A DNA stretch of 64,000 nt, taken from contig NZ_SJCY01000004.1 in NCBI RefSeq assembly GCF_004354365.1, positions 186,001 to 250,000 on the forward strand, written 5' to 3'. Below the pieces are notes generated by a model. The model was not told the origin of the DNA and searched no databases. It was given only the letters and a program-made list of their open reading frames with translations. The translations under genes and the position numbers were made by a program. The first letter of the stretch is position 1. Every line of letters begins with the position of its first letter. This document shows, in pieces, positions 37,492 through 48,050 of the stretch. The stretch is from Pedobacter changchengzhani (lineage in GTDB: Bacteria; Bacteroidota; Bacteroidia; Sphingobacteriales; Sphingobacteriaceae).

Positions 37492-38922
37492 ATGAAAGAA
37501 ATTAATTTTAAATCGCTCATCATCACCTTCGTTGTTGGTATTGTGATCTGGTTTATTCCAGTGCCCGAAGGTGTAAAACCTAATGCTTGGCACTTACTAG
37601 CTATTTTTGTGGCCACTATTGTTGGCATCATTTCTAAAGCTGCATCAATGGGTACAATGGCCATTATCGGCATCACATTATGTGCAACTACACAGGTTCT
37701 GGCACCTGGCGATCCAAAAAATTCTATTTTGAACGCATTGAGCGGATTTGGTAATTCTACCATTTGGTTGATCGGATTGGCATTTTTTATTGCACGGGGG
37801 TTTATTAAAACAGGGTTGGGTACTCGGATCGCTTATAGTTTTATTAAGATTTTTGGTAAGAGTCCGCTGGGATTAGCCTATGGACTAAATACAGCCGATT
37901 TAATTTTAGCGCCTGCCATTCCGAGCAATACCGCAAGGGCGGGCGGTGTAATTTTTCCCATCATGAAATCTATTGCCGTAAACATGGGCTCTATACCAGA
38001 GAAACCAGAAACGCATAGGAAAATTGGTGCTTTTTTAACGCTGAGTAGTTACAACGCCAATATGATTACTTCGGTTATGTTTTTAACCGCAACGGCAAGT
38101 AACCCGATGGCACAAAAGTTTGCGAAAGATTTAGGCGTAACCATTACCTGGGGAAGTTGGGCAATCGCAGCAATGGTTCCGGGTTTAGTTTGTTTTTTAC
38201 TGGTGCCTTTGTTTTTATATAAAGTTTTTCCTCCAGAATTAAAAGAGACCAAAGAAGCGCCTGCAATTGCCGCCAAACAATTAAAGGAAATGGGCGCCGT
38301 AACGTTAAAAGAATGGTTAATGGTGGCCACGTTTATTATTTTATTGGTGCTGTGGATTTTCGGTAATTTATTTCAAATAGATGCCACAACGGGAGCACTG
38401 ATTGGTTTATGTATTTTACTTTTAAGCGGTGTGCTTACTTGGGATGATGTAAAATCTGAAAAAGGTGCTTGGGATACCATTGTTTGGTTTTCATCATTGG
38501 TTATGATGGGTTCTTATTTAAATTCATTGGGCTTAATTGGCTGGTTCGGACAATTGGTTGGCGGCCAAATGAAACACTTGAGTTGGCAATTGGCTTTTCC
38601 TGTTATTATTTTAGTTTATTCTTATTGCCATTATATGTTTGCCAGTGCTACGGCACAAGTTGCTGCAATGTATTCGGTTTTCTTAGCAGTTGGTATAGCA
38701 GTGGGCGTGCCAGGAACGATGCTCGCTATTTTCTTGGGTGCCTGTGCAACTTTAATGGGTTCGCTTACGCATTATGGCCATGGTCCAGCGCCGATATTTT
38801 TCGGGAGTACTTATGTAGATCTTAAAGATTGGTGGAAACAGGGCTTTTTTATGAGTGTGCTGTTTTTAGCCGTTTGGTTTTTAGTAGGTGGTATGTGGTG
38901 GAAAGTTATTGGATTGTGGTAG
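37492..38922 (+). CDS. DASS-family anion:Na+ symporter (dicarboxylate)
   Basis: The 476-residue, roughly 12-helix product belongs to the divalent anion sodium symporter family. It shows SNTARAGG-type motif (PAIPSNTARAGGVIFPI) and the C-terminal signature LTHYGHGPAPIFFGSTYV. Such carriers move succinate, fumarate, malate or citrate. It lies between a porin and succinate dehydrogenase/fumarate reductase genes, which favours C4-dicarboxylate transport. Confidence 0.88.
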   Translation: MKEINFKSLIITFVVGIVIWFIPVPEGVKPNAWHLLAIFVATIVGIISKAASMGTMAIIGITLCATTQVLAPGDPKNSILNALSGFGNSTIWLIGLAFFIARGFIKTGLGTRIAYSFIKIFGKSPLGLAYGLNTADLILAPAIPSNTARAGGVIFPIMKSIAVNMGSIPEKPETHRKIGAFLTLSSYNANMITSVMFLTATASNPMAQKFAKDLGVTITWGSWAIAAMVPGLVCFLLVPLFLYKVFPPELKETKEAPAIAAKQLKEMGAVTLKEWLMVATFIILLVLWIFGNLFQIDATTGALIGLCILLLSGVLTWDDVKSEKGAWDTIVWFSSLVMMGSYLNSLGLIGWFGQLVGGQMKHLSWQLAFPVIILVYSYCHYMFASATAQVAAMYSVFLAVGIAVGVPGTMLAIFLGACATLMGSLTHYGHGPAPIFFGSTYVDLKDWWKQGFFMSVLFLAVWFLVGGMWWKVIGLW

Positions 38923-38951
38923 AAAAAATTAAAAGCACTATCGTTTAAAGC

Positions 38952-39617
38952 ATGAAACAAACAACATTAATTTATAAAATGATTATGGCTGCCACAGGGT
39001 TATTCCTGTGTTTTTTCCTAGTCATTCACCTGCTGGGAAACCTGCAATTGCTTTTGCCAGAAGCTGAGGCGCGAGCACAGTTTAATTGGTACTCACATTT
39101 ATTATCAGGAAATATACTAATTAAAATTATTTCTTATGTGCTGTATCTTTCATTAATCGGCCATGCCGTTTATGCACTTTTGATAACGTTAAAAAATAAT
39201 AAGGCGAATGGACAAAAATATGCCTACGATAAACGTGGCTCAGTTAGCACATGGAATAGCAGAAATATGGGTATCCTAGGTGCCATCATTTTGATTTTCT
39301 TAGTCATCCATTTTAAAGACTATTGGTATGAATACAAATTTGGCGGGTTGCCATTAGATGGTAAGGGAAATAAAGACCTTTACGCAATTGTAATCAGCTC
39401 GTTCCAGCAGGGATGGTATATCATTATTTACGAGATTTCATTTTTAGCGTTGGGGTTTCATTTATTACATGGTTTTTTTAGTGCAACCAGAACCATAGGC
39501 CTTTATCATCCAAAATATGCAAAAGCTGTTCGGGTTTTCGGATGGATTTATTCTCTTCTAATTACGTTGGGCTTCATGCTTATTCCCCTTTACATTTATT
39601 TTAACCTCAATTTATAA
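38952..39617 (+). CDS. sdhC: Succinate dehydrogenase / fumarate reductase cytochrome b subunit
   Basis: The 221-residue membrane subunit has five helices with the heme-ligand His residues in positions of the b558 family ([39 protein letters not shown]). It anchors the flavoprotein and iron-sulfur subunits and links them to quinone. It overlaps sdhA by one base. Gene order C-A-B is the Bacteroidota type. Whether the enzyme reduces fumarate or oxidises succinate is not decided by sequence. Confidence 0.92.
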   Translation: MKQTTLIYKMIMAATGLFLCFFLVIHLLGNLQLLLPEAEARAQFNWYSHLLSGNILIKIISYVLYLSLIGHAVYALLITLKNNKANGQKYAYDKRGSVSTWNSRNMGILGAIILIFLVIHFKDYWYEYKFGGLPLDGKGNKDLYAIVISSFQQGWYIIIYEISFLALGFHLLHGFFSATRTIGLYHPKYAKAVRVFGWIYSLLITLGFMLIPLYIYFNLNL

Positions 39618-41527
39618 TGATGGATTCGAAAATACCAGAGGGTGATATCGCCGATAAGTGGAGCAATTACAAAAACCACGCTAAACTCATTAATCCGGCG
39701 AACAGAAAAAAGCTCAACATTATCGTCGTTGGAACTGGTCTCGCAGGTGCATCATGCGCAGCATCTTTAGCCGAGCAGGGGTATAATGTAAAATCATTTT
39801 GCTTTCAGGATTCTGCGAGAAGAGCACATTCTGTTGCAGCGCAAGGAGGTGTAAATGCAGCTAAAAATTATAAAAATGATGGCGACAGTGTTTATCGCAT
39901 GTTTTATGATACGATAAAAGGTGGCGATTTTCGTTCTCGCGAAGCGAATGTTTACCGTTTGGCAGAATGCTCGTTAGCGCTTATTGATCAGGCAGTTGCC
40001 CAAGGCGTACCATTTGCCAGAGAATACGGAGGATACTTAAATAATCGCTCTTTTGGAGGTGTTCAAGTCTCTCGAACTTTTTATGCTCGTGGACAAACTG
40101 GGCAACAGCTTATGATTGGTGCTTACCAAGCATTAATGCGACAAGTTGCTGTTGGAAAGGTGAAAACTTATACCCGCCATGAAATGCTCGATTTGGTTTT
40201 AGTTGATGGAAAAGCAAAAGGCATAATTGCTCGAAATTTAGAAACCGGTGCTTTGGAGCGCCATGCAGCAAACGCAGTTGTATTGGCCACCGGAGGCTAT
40301 GGTAAAGTATATTATTTATCTACGCTGGCAATGGGCTGTAATACTTCTGCCATTTGGCGGGCACACAAAAAAGGCGCTTTTATGTCTGGCGTAAGCTGGA
40401 TACAATTTCACCCTACCTGTTTACCACAAATTGGCGAAACACAATCTAAACTAACGTTGATGTCTGAATCGCTCCGTAACGACGGAAGGATTTGGGTGCC
40501 GAAAAAGGCAAATGATGAACGTACACCAAACGAAATTCCTGAAGAAGAAAGAGATTATTATTTAGAGCGGCGTTACCCGGCTTTCGGAAATCTTTCGCCA
40601 AGAGATATTGCATCAAGGGCAGCGAAAGAAAGAATTGATGCCGGTTGTGGCGTTGGGCCGATGAAAAACGCAGTATGTCTCGATTTCTCAAAAGCAATTA
40701 AAGAACAAGGCAAAGATAAAATTGAGGAGAAATACGGAAACTTATTCCGCATGTACGATAAAATTAACGGTGTAAACGCTTATAAAGAACCGATGCTGAT
40801 TTCCCCGGCGGCGCATTTTACCATGGGCGGTTTGTGGGTAGATTATGATTTAATGACCACCATACCCGGCCTATTTGCCTTAGGTGAAGCGAACTTTTCT
40901 GACCATGGAGCGAACAGATTGGGGGCAAATTCATTATTGCAATCTTGTGTAGATGGTTATTTTATCGCGCCTTATACCATTCCGAATTTTCTCGCCGGCG
41001 AAGCAAAGGTTGAAAAAGTAACGACCGATCATCCAGCTTTTGCTGCAGCCGAAGAAACTATTAAAAAACAAATTGAGCAATTTTTAAATGCTAAAGGTCA
41101 TCTTTCTGCAGATCATTTTCATAAAACTTTAGGTAAGCTGCTTTACGATAAGTGTGGATTATCTAGAACAAAAGAAAGTTTAGAAGACGCCATTGTGGAA
41201 CTTAAAGCCTTGAAAAAATCATTTGATAAAGATGTTAAAATAACGGGTGATGGGCAAATGAACTCCGAACTTGAAAAAGCAGGACGGGTTTCTGATTTTC
41301 TCGAACTGGGCGAATTGATGTGTCACGATGCTTTGCAGAGAGAAGAATCTTGTGGGGCGCATTTTAGAGAAGAATACCAAACTCCAGATGGAGAAGCAGT
41401 TCGTAACGATGAGGATTTCTGCTACGTATCGGCTTGGGAATGGAAAGGTGAAGGTAAAAAGCCCGAATTGCACAAAGAACCATTGATTTTTGAAGCCGTA
41501 GCGCTAACCGTTAGAAGTTATAAATAG
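39617..41527 (+). CDS. sdhA: Succinate dehydrogenase / fumarate reductase flavoprotein subunit
   Basis: The 636-residue product binds covalent FAD and holds the dicarboxylate site. It shows the Rossmann motif [19 protein letters not shown], the FAD-linkage region [22 protein letters not shown], and [20 protein letters not shown]. Full length for the family. The start with two Met overlaps the end of sdhC. Confidence 0.95.
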   Translation: MMDSKIPEGDIADKWSNYKNHAKLINPANRKKLNIIVVGTGLAGASCAASLAEQGYNVKSFCFQDSARRAHSVAAQGGVNAAKNYKNDGDSVYRMFYDTIKGGDFRSREANVYRLAECSLALIDQAVAQGVPFAREYGGYLNNRSFGGVQVSRTFYARGQTGQQLMIGAYQALMRQVAVGKVKTYTRHEMLDLVLVDGKAKGIIARNLETGALERHAANAVVLATGGYGKVYYLSTLAMGCNTSAIWRAHKKGAFMSGVSWIQFHPTCLPQIGETQSKLTLMSESLRNDGRIWVPKKANDERTPNEIPEEERDYYLERRYPAFGNLSPRDIASRAAKERIDAGCGVGPMKNAVCLDFSKAIKEQGKDKIEEKYGNLFRMYDKINGVNAYKEPMLISPAAHFTMGGLWVDYDLMTTIPGLFALGEANFSDHGANRLGANSLLQSCVDGYFIAPYTIPNFLAGEAKVEKVTTDHPAFAAAEETIKKQIEQFLNAKGHLSADHFHKTLGKLLYDKCGLSRTKESLEDAIVELKALKKSFDKDVKITGDGQMNSELEKAGRVSDFLELGELMCHDALQREESCGAHFREEYQTPDGEAVRNDEDFCYVSAWEWKGEGKKPELHKEPLIFEAVALTVRSYK

Positions 41528-41548
41528 TTAATTATTAAGTTTTTTATT

Positions 41549-42295
41549 ATGAAATTATATCTGAAAGTTTGGCGTCAGGAACATAGAGAATCTAAAGGCA
41601 AAATGATCGATTATGAAGTAGGTGGTATTTCTGTTCACATGTCTTTTTTAGAAATGTTGGATATGTTAAACGAAAGGTTGATCCAAAAAGGGGAGCGGGT
41701 AATCGAATTTGATCACGATTGTAGAGAAGGAATTTGTGGCGCCTGTGGCATGATGATCAATGGTCGGGCGCACGGACCATTATCTGGCACTACAACCTGC
41801 CAATTGCACATGCGAAGTTTTAAAGATGGTGAAACCGTTTATATTGAGCCTTTTAGAGCTGCTGCTTTTCCTGTTTTAAGAGATTTAAAAATAGATCGTT
41901 CATCTTTTGATCACATTATTCAGGCCGGAGGTTATATTTCAACTTCAACTGGGCAAGCACCAGAAGCCAATAGCTTACCAATTTCGCATGATACAACGGA
42001 AGCTGCTTTTGATGCTGCGGCTTGTATTGGTTGCGGCGCTTGCGTGGCAACTTGCAAAAATTCTAGCGCTGCATTATTTACATCAGCAAAGGTTTCTCAT
42101 TTGGTTTTGCTTCCACAGGGAAAACTAGAATCAGCAAATAGAGTAATTAAAATGGTCAATCAAATGGATGAAGAAGGCTTTGGTCATTGCTCAAATACCG
42201 AGGCTTGTGAAGTGGAATGCCCGCAGGAAATTTCTGTTTTACACATTGGTAGGATGAATTTTCATTACAATAAAGCCCTCATTTTAAGAAAATAA
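41549..42295 (+). CDS. sdhB: Succinate dehydrogenase / fumarate reductase iron-sulfur subunit
   Basis: The 248-residue product carries three iron-sulfur clusters. The 2Fe-2S site is [10 protein letters not shown] plus a distal Cys in TTTCQL; the [4Fe-4S]/[3Fe-4S] cysteines are in [14 protein letters not shown] and [12 protein letters not shown]. It completes the C-A-B set and probably ends the operon with the porin and symporter. Confidence 0.95.
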   Translation: MKLYLKVWRQEHRESKGKMIDYEVGGISVHMSFLEMLDMLNERLIQKGERVIEFDHDCREGICGACGMMINGRAHGPLSGTTTCQLHMRSFKDGETVYIEPFRAAAFPVLRDLKIDRSSFDHIIQAGGYISTSTGQAPEANSLPISHDTTEAAFDAAACIGCGACVATCKNSSAALFTSAKVSHLVLLPQGKLESANRVIKMVNQMDEEGFGHCSNTEACEVECPQEISVLHIGRMNFHYNKALILRK

Positions 42296-42356
42296 ATTCA
42301 ATTTTTAGTACAACGAATAGCATTTAGCACTCCAATTTTATAAAAGAGAAAATAAA

Positions 42357-43109
42357 ATGTTAAGACATTTCGGCGTTAAGAGAACATATACCCATAACTT
42401 AAAATTGGCGGTGCTTTTAAGTCTTACTGCAGGTTTCGTAAATGCTGCGGGTTTTCTTGGTTTTGCAGCACTCACAACAAATGTAACGGGGCATGCAGCG
42501 CTGTTTGCCGAAGGTATTGCCGATCAGAATTGGGAATCGGCGAAGGCAATAGCTTTGTGGATGATGTTGTTTTTGTCAGGTGCTTTTACCAGTAGTTTAA
42601 TTGTAACCAAAATTGGACACAACGGACGATTTTCTTTTACCATTCCCATTGTTTTAGAAATCATAATTTTGGTTTATTGTGCTTTTTCAGCTTATCAAAT
42701 TGGCTTTGGTTTTTCTAAACATTTTTTTGCTGGTATTTTGCTTTTTGCTATGGGCATGCAGAATGCACTGGTTTCGGTAATTTCTGGTTCTGTAGTTAGA
42801 ACCACACACCTTACCGGAACCTTTACCGATTTAGGGATAGAACTTGCACAACTGAGTGTACATAAGTTTGGGATGCAAACCGAATTGATTTCTAAAATTA
42901 AACTCCGAATGGCCATTATTTTTTTCTTTATGCTGGGGGCTTTATCAGGTGCTTATTTGTTTAAATTTATCAGTTTTGAAGCATTTTTAGTACCTGCGTC
43001 TATTTTAGGTTTTACGTTAATATATGATGTTTTTCGATTGAATATTAAGCGTTATTATTCTAATTTCCGCTACCGCAGACGGCCAATTTCTAAACCATTA
43101 GTAGAATAG
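42357..43109 (+). CDS. YoaK/DUF1275 membrane protein
   Basis: The 250-residue product has about six membrane helices and the family pattern (LSLTAGFVNAAGFLGFAALTTNVTGH, then RTTHLTGTFTDLG). The function of this family is not established; some are linked to transport. It lies 61 bases after sdhB and may belong to the same transcript. Confidence 0.85.
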   Translation: MLRHFGVKRTYTHNLKLAVLLSLTAGFVNAAGFLGFAALTTNVTGHAALFAEGIADQNWESAKAIALWMMLFLSGAFTSSLIVTKIGHNGRFSFTIPIVLEIIILVYCAFSAYQIGFGFSKHFFAGILLFAMGMQNALVSVISGSVVRTTHLTGTFTDLGIELAQLSVHKFGMQTELISKIKLRMAIIFFFMLGALSGAYLFKFISFEAFLVPASILGFTLIYDVFRLNIKRYYSNFRYRRRPISKPLVE

Positions 43110-43143
43110 GGGATACATAAGAAAGCAAATGCTTCTAAATATT

Positions 43144-43196
43144 TTGGCTAAAGCCAACAAGATTTTTAATAACCATCCGTCGGTTAAAACCGACGG
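43144..43196. repeat. REP-like palindromic element
   Basis: Two palindromes lie 19 bases apart: TTGGC (43144-43148) with GCCAA (43153-43157), and CCGTCGGTT (43177-43185) with AACCGACGG (43188-43196), the latter a perfect nine-base stem with a two-base loop. The rest of the 374-base gene-free stretch 43110-43483 is AT-rich with nothing else that I can name. Confidence 0.5.
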
Positions 43197-43483
43197 CAAT
43201 AGTGAAACCAATAGCCCTTAAATTTAGCCTAGGGATTTTATTAAATATGAAACAGGCTTTGGCCAAAAAACAAAATATAAATGAAGCAAATGATTTTTTT
43301 TATCAAAAGAATTTTAAAACCGTTTGCTTTGAAACAAATGATAATAAATAGCAATTGCCAAGTATTAATGGTTACATTTAAACACACTTTTTCTGCATTA
43401 CCCATCTTTTTTATCAATACAAGTTTAGATTGCATTTTACCCAGATACATAGTGAACCTTGCCCACATAATTTATAATCCGTA

Positions 43484-46400
43484 ATGAAAGATCCTCAATA
43501 TATCATTGCCATTGGTGCATCTGCCGGTGGTTTAGATGAAATTAATTCCTTTTTTGATCATACCCCAATCGATAGCGTATCCTATATTGTGGTGCAACAT
43601 CTTTCTGCAGATTTTAAAAGTCGGATGGCAGAAGTGCTCGCCAAACACAGTAAACTATCGGTGGAAGAAGCAACTGAAGGAGTTATTGTGGCAACAAATC
43701 GTGTTTATCTTATCCCTCACGATAAGGTGATGACTATTCAAAACGGTAAATTACATCTAACGGATAAGGAAGAATCTAAAGCGCCACATTTAACAATTAA
43801 TACATTTTTTTATTCTTTAGCAAAAGATTGTGGTAATAAAGCAATTGTAGTTGTGCTATCAGGGTTGGGGAGTGACGGAACCGAAGGACTAATTGCAGTG
43901 AAGAAAGCCGGGGGGATGGTAATGGCCAGAAATCCAGAAACTTCACCATTTCCAAGCATGCCTTCTAAGGCCATTGCAACCGGAATGGTCGATTTTATTT
44001 TGGAGCCTGCTTCAATGCCGGGTGCTATCGAAGATTATGTAAACTATGAAGGTGAAATCAAAAACGAAGCAAAAGAAGATGATAAAAATCTTGCACTTAT
44101 TGTAAGTTTAATTAAGCAACGCTCGCCTCTTGATTTTTCTGATTATAAACCCTCCACTATTATGCGGAGGACCAAGCGAAGGGCTACTTATCATGATTTT
44201 AATTCACTTGCCAAATATTACGACTTTTTAAAAAATTCACCAGAAGAAATTGAAGCACTTTCTAAGGATTTTATGATCAGTGTTACCGCTTTTTTCCGAG
44301 ATAAAGAAGCTTTTGATTATCTGCAGAAAAATGTAATTCCTGGCATTTTAAAAAAATTAGTGCCCAATGAGGAGCTTAAAATTTGGGTAGCAGGTTGTGC
44401 AACAGGAGAAGAAGTGTACTCGCTTGCCATGATTATTGCTGAACAGCTTATTGGTGATTTAGCCTTTACCATAGTTAAAATTTTTGCGACTGATATCGAC
44501 AGTGCAGCGCTTATTCATGCTGGAAAAGGCATTTATCAACCTGACGTAGTAAAAGATGTAAGCCCCGAAAGGTTGAACAACTATTTTATTAAAGAAGGGG
44601 ATAATTATCGCATTGCGCCCGTAATACGGAAAATGGCGATTTTTGCCCAACACGACTTGGTAAAAAACCCGCCTTATTGCAACATGCACTTAATCAGTTG
44701 CCGTAATTTGCTGATTTACATGGCGCCTACATTACAGCGAAAAGTATTTTCTATGTTGCTGTTTGGTCTTAAAACCGATGGATATCTTTTTATAGGATCG
44801 AGCGAAAACCCAACACCAATTATCCAGAATTTAGAAGTTGTAAGTAAGCAGTATAGAATATACCGCAACATAAAATCAAAAAAGATGTTCAGCTTTGACG
44901 CATTTTCTATGCCCGATATTTTGGAAGCGAAGCAAATTCCAGTATCGGTAGCTACCCAGAACATGTATATTGGCATAGATGGATCACTTTCAGATTTAAT
45001 GCATGTAGAGCTTGCCGAAGATTTGGATTATTTGGTGCTTTGCATCGATGAAAATAAAAATGTTGTAAAATCTTATGGCAAAACTGCTAAATTTCTTTTG
45101 GCCAAACATTTTACCTCTAATTTAGAAGAACTTTTGCCCAAAAAACTTGCCATGGCTTTTCATACGATGTGTGCCACGGTAATAAAAACCGAAAAAAGAG
45201 TGACGCTCAACCGGGTTAAAATTAAACATGAAGACTCCTTTATCCGTGTCAATCTTTCCCTATCTCCAATTTCGGTACGGGGTGGTACACAGAAACTGAT
45301 CATGGTAACATTTATTGAAGATAAATCTTTCGCCATCTCCAAACAGGAAGGGATTGAATTTAATGAAAAAGTGTACCACGATGAATATACATCAAACATT
45401 GAGGGAGAGTTGAAAGATGTTAAAGCACAGCTGAAATCGACCAATGAACAGCTTGACGCATCAAACGAAAACATGCAGTCTTTTAACGAAGAAATGATTT
45501 CTGCAAATGAGGAGATGCAGAGCACCAACGAAGAAATGCAATCGGTTAATGAAGAACTTGACACGATAAATTCTGAATATCAGCTAAAGAACAAAGAGTT
45601 GTTGGAGATTAATGATGACCTAAATAATTATTTTAGAAGCAATATTAATGGTCAGCTTTTTATTAATAACGAACTGCTGTTAATGAAATTTTCACCCGGA
45701 ACGGTAAAGCAAATTAACCTTTTAGAAACCGATATTGGTAGGCCTTTAAGTAACATTACCACAAATATAAAGTTCGAGACGATAATTGAAGACATAAAAC
45801 AGGTGCTCGAAAATGGCGAAATTATCACCAAGGAAATAGAAACTAACAACGGTAAATGGTACCAAGTAATGACGATGCCTTATGTTAGACAATCGGACCA
45901 TAAAAATAGCGGTGCAATTATTACTTTTAACGATATTAGTGAACTTAAGAAAGTACAACGAGCATTAGATTTAAGTAATAGAACGATTGCAATGGCGATG
46001 GATGCAGCCGAGATGGGCACTTATTCTATAAATTTAGAAAGTAGAGAATTTATTTCTTCCAATAGGATGAGAGAAATATTTGGCTTTACAAGCGATGAAG
46101 AAGTAAGTTTTGAAGATACTGTTGAGCGAATCGGAAAAGAATATCAATCGATCGTGAAGGAGGCAATTGAGAAAAGTATTAAAAATGGCGAGCGATTAGA
46201 TATTGAATATCCGATTAATGCGCCACTAGATCGTAAAACTCGTTGGGTGCGGTCTGTTGGCAATATTTCGTATGATAAGGATAATAAGCCAGCGTATTTA
46301 ACAGGAGTTATAAATGATATAACGGTTCATAAACAAGACGATATTCGTCAAAATGACTTTATAGCAATGGCGAGTCACGAGTTGAGAACACCGCTAACCA

Positions 46401-47017
46401 CCTTGAAAGCTTACACACAGTTGCTAACTTCAAAAGCCATAAAAAATAAAGATGATTTTATGGTTTCATCTATGGAAAAGGTGAATCTTCAAGTCAAAAA
46501 AATGACTGGCTTAATTAATGGTTTTTTAAATGCTTCTAGTTTTGAAGCTAAAAAGATACTGTTGAATCCAGAAGTTTTTGAAATTAACGCATTGTTAGAA
46601 GAAATCATAGAAGAATCGGAAACAACTTCTCCCAATCACCATATTAAGTTATTGGTTAAAGAGAAATTTACGGTAAATGCAGATCGGGATAAAATTGGGC
46701 AGGTAATTAGCAATTTTATTAGCAATGCAATAAAGTATGCGCCCGGGAAAACGGATATTGAAGTATCATCAGGCAAAAATAAAAAAGAAATTACCGTGCG
46801 AGTGAAAGATTACGGCGTGGGCATTAAAGAAAAAGATTTAGAGAAATTATTTAAACGTTACCATAGGATTGATAATATCGAAACCAGAAAAATTGCGGGT
46901 TTTGGTTTAGGTTTATATCTTTCTGCAGAAATTATACACCTTCATCAAGGTAAAATCTGGGCAGAAAGTGTGGTAGGGAAGGGCTCAACCTTTTGTTTTA
47001 GTTTGGCAGTTTCGTAA
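43484..47017 (+). CDS. CheB-CheR-PAS-histidine kinase fusion
   Basis: The 1177-residue product joins four functional parts. A CheB-like methylesterase domain (about 1-190; catalytic Ser13 in GASAGG, SGLGSDGTEG) is followed by a CheR-like methyltransferase (about 205-475; VAGCATGEEVYSLAM). Next come a coiled coil with NEEMQSTNEEMQSVNEEL and two PAS domains (about 730-965). The C-terminus is a kinase core with phosphoacceptor His965 in ASHELRTPL and an ATPase domain (SNAIKYAPGK, GFGLGLYLS). It has no membrane helix. Such hybrids link modification enzymes to phosphorelay; the partner regulator is not next to it. Possibly related to starvation or chemosensory signalling. Confidence 0.92.
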   Translation: MKDPQYIIAIGASAGGLDEINSFFDHTPIDSVSYIVVQHLSADFKSRMAEVLAKHSKLSVEEATEGVIVATNRVYLIPHDKVMTIQNGKLHLTDKEESKAPHLTINTFFYSLAKDCGNKAIVVVLSGLGSDGTEGLIAVKKAGGMVMARNPETSPFPSMPSKAIATGMVDFILEPASMPGAIEDYVNYEGEIKNEAKEDDKNLALIVSLIKQRSPLDFSDYKPSTIMRRTKRRATYHDFNSLAKYYDFLKNSPEEIEALSKDFMISVTAFFRDKEAFDYLQKNVIPGILKKLVPNEELKIWVAGCATGEEVYSLAMIIAEQLIGDLAFTIVKIFATDIDSAALIHAGKGIYQPDVVKDVSPERLNNYFIKEGDNYRIAPVIRKMAIFAQHDLVKNPPYCNMHLISCRNLLIYMAPTLQRKVFSMLLFGLKTDGYLFIGSSENPTPIIQNLEVVSKQYRIYRNIKSKKMFSFDAFSMPDILEAKQIPVSVATQNMYIGIDGSLSDLMHVELAEDLDYLVLCIDENKNVVKSYGKTAKFLLAKHFTSNLEELLPKKLAMAFHTMCATVIKTEKRVTLNRVKIKHEDSFIRVNLSLSPISVRGGTQKLIMVTFIEDKSFAISKQEGIEFNEKVYHDEYTSNIEGELKDVKAQLKSTNEQLDASNENMQSFNEEMISANEEMQSTNEEMQSVNEELDTINSEYQLKNKELLEINDDLNNYFRSNINGQLFINNELLLMKFSPGTVKQINLLETDIGRPLSNITTNIKFETIIEDIKQVLENGEIITKEIETNNGKWYQVMTMPYVRQSDHKNSGAIITFNDISELKKVQRALDLSNRTIAMAMDAAEMGTYSINLESREFISSNRMREIFGFTSDEEVSFEDTVERIGKEYQSIVKEAIEKSIKNGERLDIEYPINAPLDRKTRWVRSVGNISYDKDNKPAYLTGVINDITVHKQDDIRQNDFIAMASHELRTPLTTLKAYTQLLTSKAIKNKDDFMVSSMEKVNLQVKKMTGLINGFLNASSFEAKKILLNPEVFEINALLEEIIEESETTSPNHHIKLLVKEKFTVNADRDKIGQVISNFISNAIKYAPGKTDIEVSSGKNKKEITVRVKDYGVGIKEKDLEKLFKRYHRIDNIETRKIAGFGLGLYLSAEIIHLHQGKIWAESVVGKGSTFCFSLAVS

Positions 47018-47050
47018 ATATCTCACTGCTCCTGAAAAAATCGGGACAAG

Positions 47051-47808
47051 TTACGCTCGCTCGATATGACGATAACCCAAACCAAACCCGTCACTTCCTA
47101 CCTACGGCAGGCTGGCGAACGAGTTTTTCACGAGGAGAAGTCTGTTGGTTTGTGTGCAGTACTAACATTAAAGCAGTACAAACGAACCTAGAGATATCTC
47201 GTCGCTACGCTCGTTCGATATGACCGAGTACTCTCATCATCGCCATCACTTCCTGCATGCGGCCGTCACTTCGAACGAGTTTTTCACGAGGAGAAGTCTG
47301 TTTGTTTATTTGCAGAAGCTAACGTTAAAGCAGTGGTACGGAACTTAGAGATATCTCTTCGCTACGCTCACTCGATATGACGAAGTACTCTGGCTGTTGC
47401 CGTCACTTCCTACCTGCTGCCGTCACTTCGAACGAATTTTTCATGAGGAGAAGTCTGTTAGTTTGTTTGCAGTAGCTAACGTTAAAGCAGTGGTACGGAA
47501 CTTAGAGATATCTCGTCGTTGCACTCACTCGATATGACGTATGAGTAAGCCAAATCGTCTTTTCGAACGAGTTTTTCACGAGGAGAAATCTTCCGGTATA
47601 TTTGCACCAACTAACGTTAATGCAGTGAATAAGGAACTTAGAGATATCTCGTCGCTACGCTCGCTCGATATGACGTATGAATAAGCCAGATCGTCTTTTC
47701 GAACGAGTTTTTCATGAGGAGAAGTCTGTTCATTTATTTGCAGTAGCTAACGTTAAAGCAATGCACATTAACTTAGAGATATCTCGTCGCTACGCTCGCT
47801 CGATGACG
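47051..47808. repeat. Tandem array of five foldback repeats
   Basis: Five units begin with CGAACGA at 47116, 47272, 47429, 47564 and 47700, ending at about 47224, 47382, 47539, 47674 and 47808; a partial end lies at 47051-47072. In each, the left arm (CGTCACTTCGAACGAG...GGAGAAGTCT) is an imperfect inverted copy of the right arm (AGAGATATCTCGTCG...GATATGACG). Between them is a conserved core with TTTGCAGTAGCTAACGTTAAAGCAG. Spacing is 156 or 157 bases, then 135 or 136, depending on which of two linkers follows. No ORF in it looks real. Confidence 0.85.
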
Positions 47809-48015
47809 AAGTACTCTGGTCTCTGCCCTCACTTCCTACCTGCTACGGGCAGGCTACCGAATCTTTCACGAAGAATCTGGTTGCGAATGTGACTGTAAAT
47901 AAATCATTATTTTATATACCGTAGCCTTTTTTAACATAACAGCGCATATTAAGCCTAAGAAAACCAAATGGAAAAAATAGAACAAAGTACATTTTTTTAA
48001 AATAAGTTTTTTCGT

Positions 48016-48023
48016 TACTTTTG
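48016..48023 (+). promoter_or_regulatory. -7 promoter box for the PqqD-HprK-GT operon
   Basis: TACTTTTG followed by CAACC is a good match to the Bacteroidota TAnnTTTG -7 box. It lies 27 bases before the first start codon. No clear -33 TTG was seen. It suggests the six-gene operon has its own promoter. Confidence 0.5.
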
Positions 48024-48050
48024 CAACCAAATAATTTTTATAAATAAAAC

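Noticed and set aside
47051..47808. CRISPR array
   Set aside because: Repeats are ~109 bases, diverge between copies, are foldback rather than short direct repeats, the linkers recur, and no cas gene is near.
47677..47892. 71-aa plus-strand frame in the repeat array
   Set aside because: It runs through repeat unit 5 and a partial unit, has no domain, and its codons follow the repeat sequence; the same segments recur in other copies without an open frame.
47968..48000. Ten-codon frame (ATG at 47968) before the PqqD gene as a possible RiPP precursor
   Set aside because: Too short for a leader plus core peptide, no recognisable cleavage site, and it lies upstream of the promoter box at 48016.
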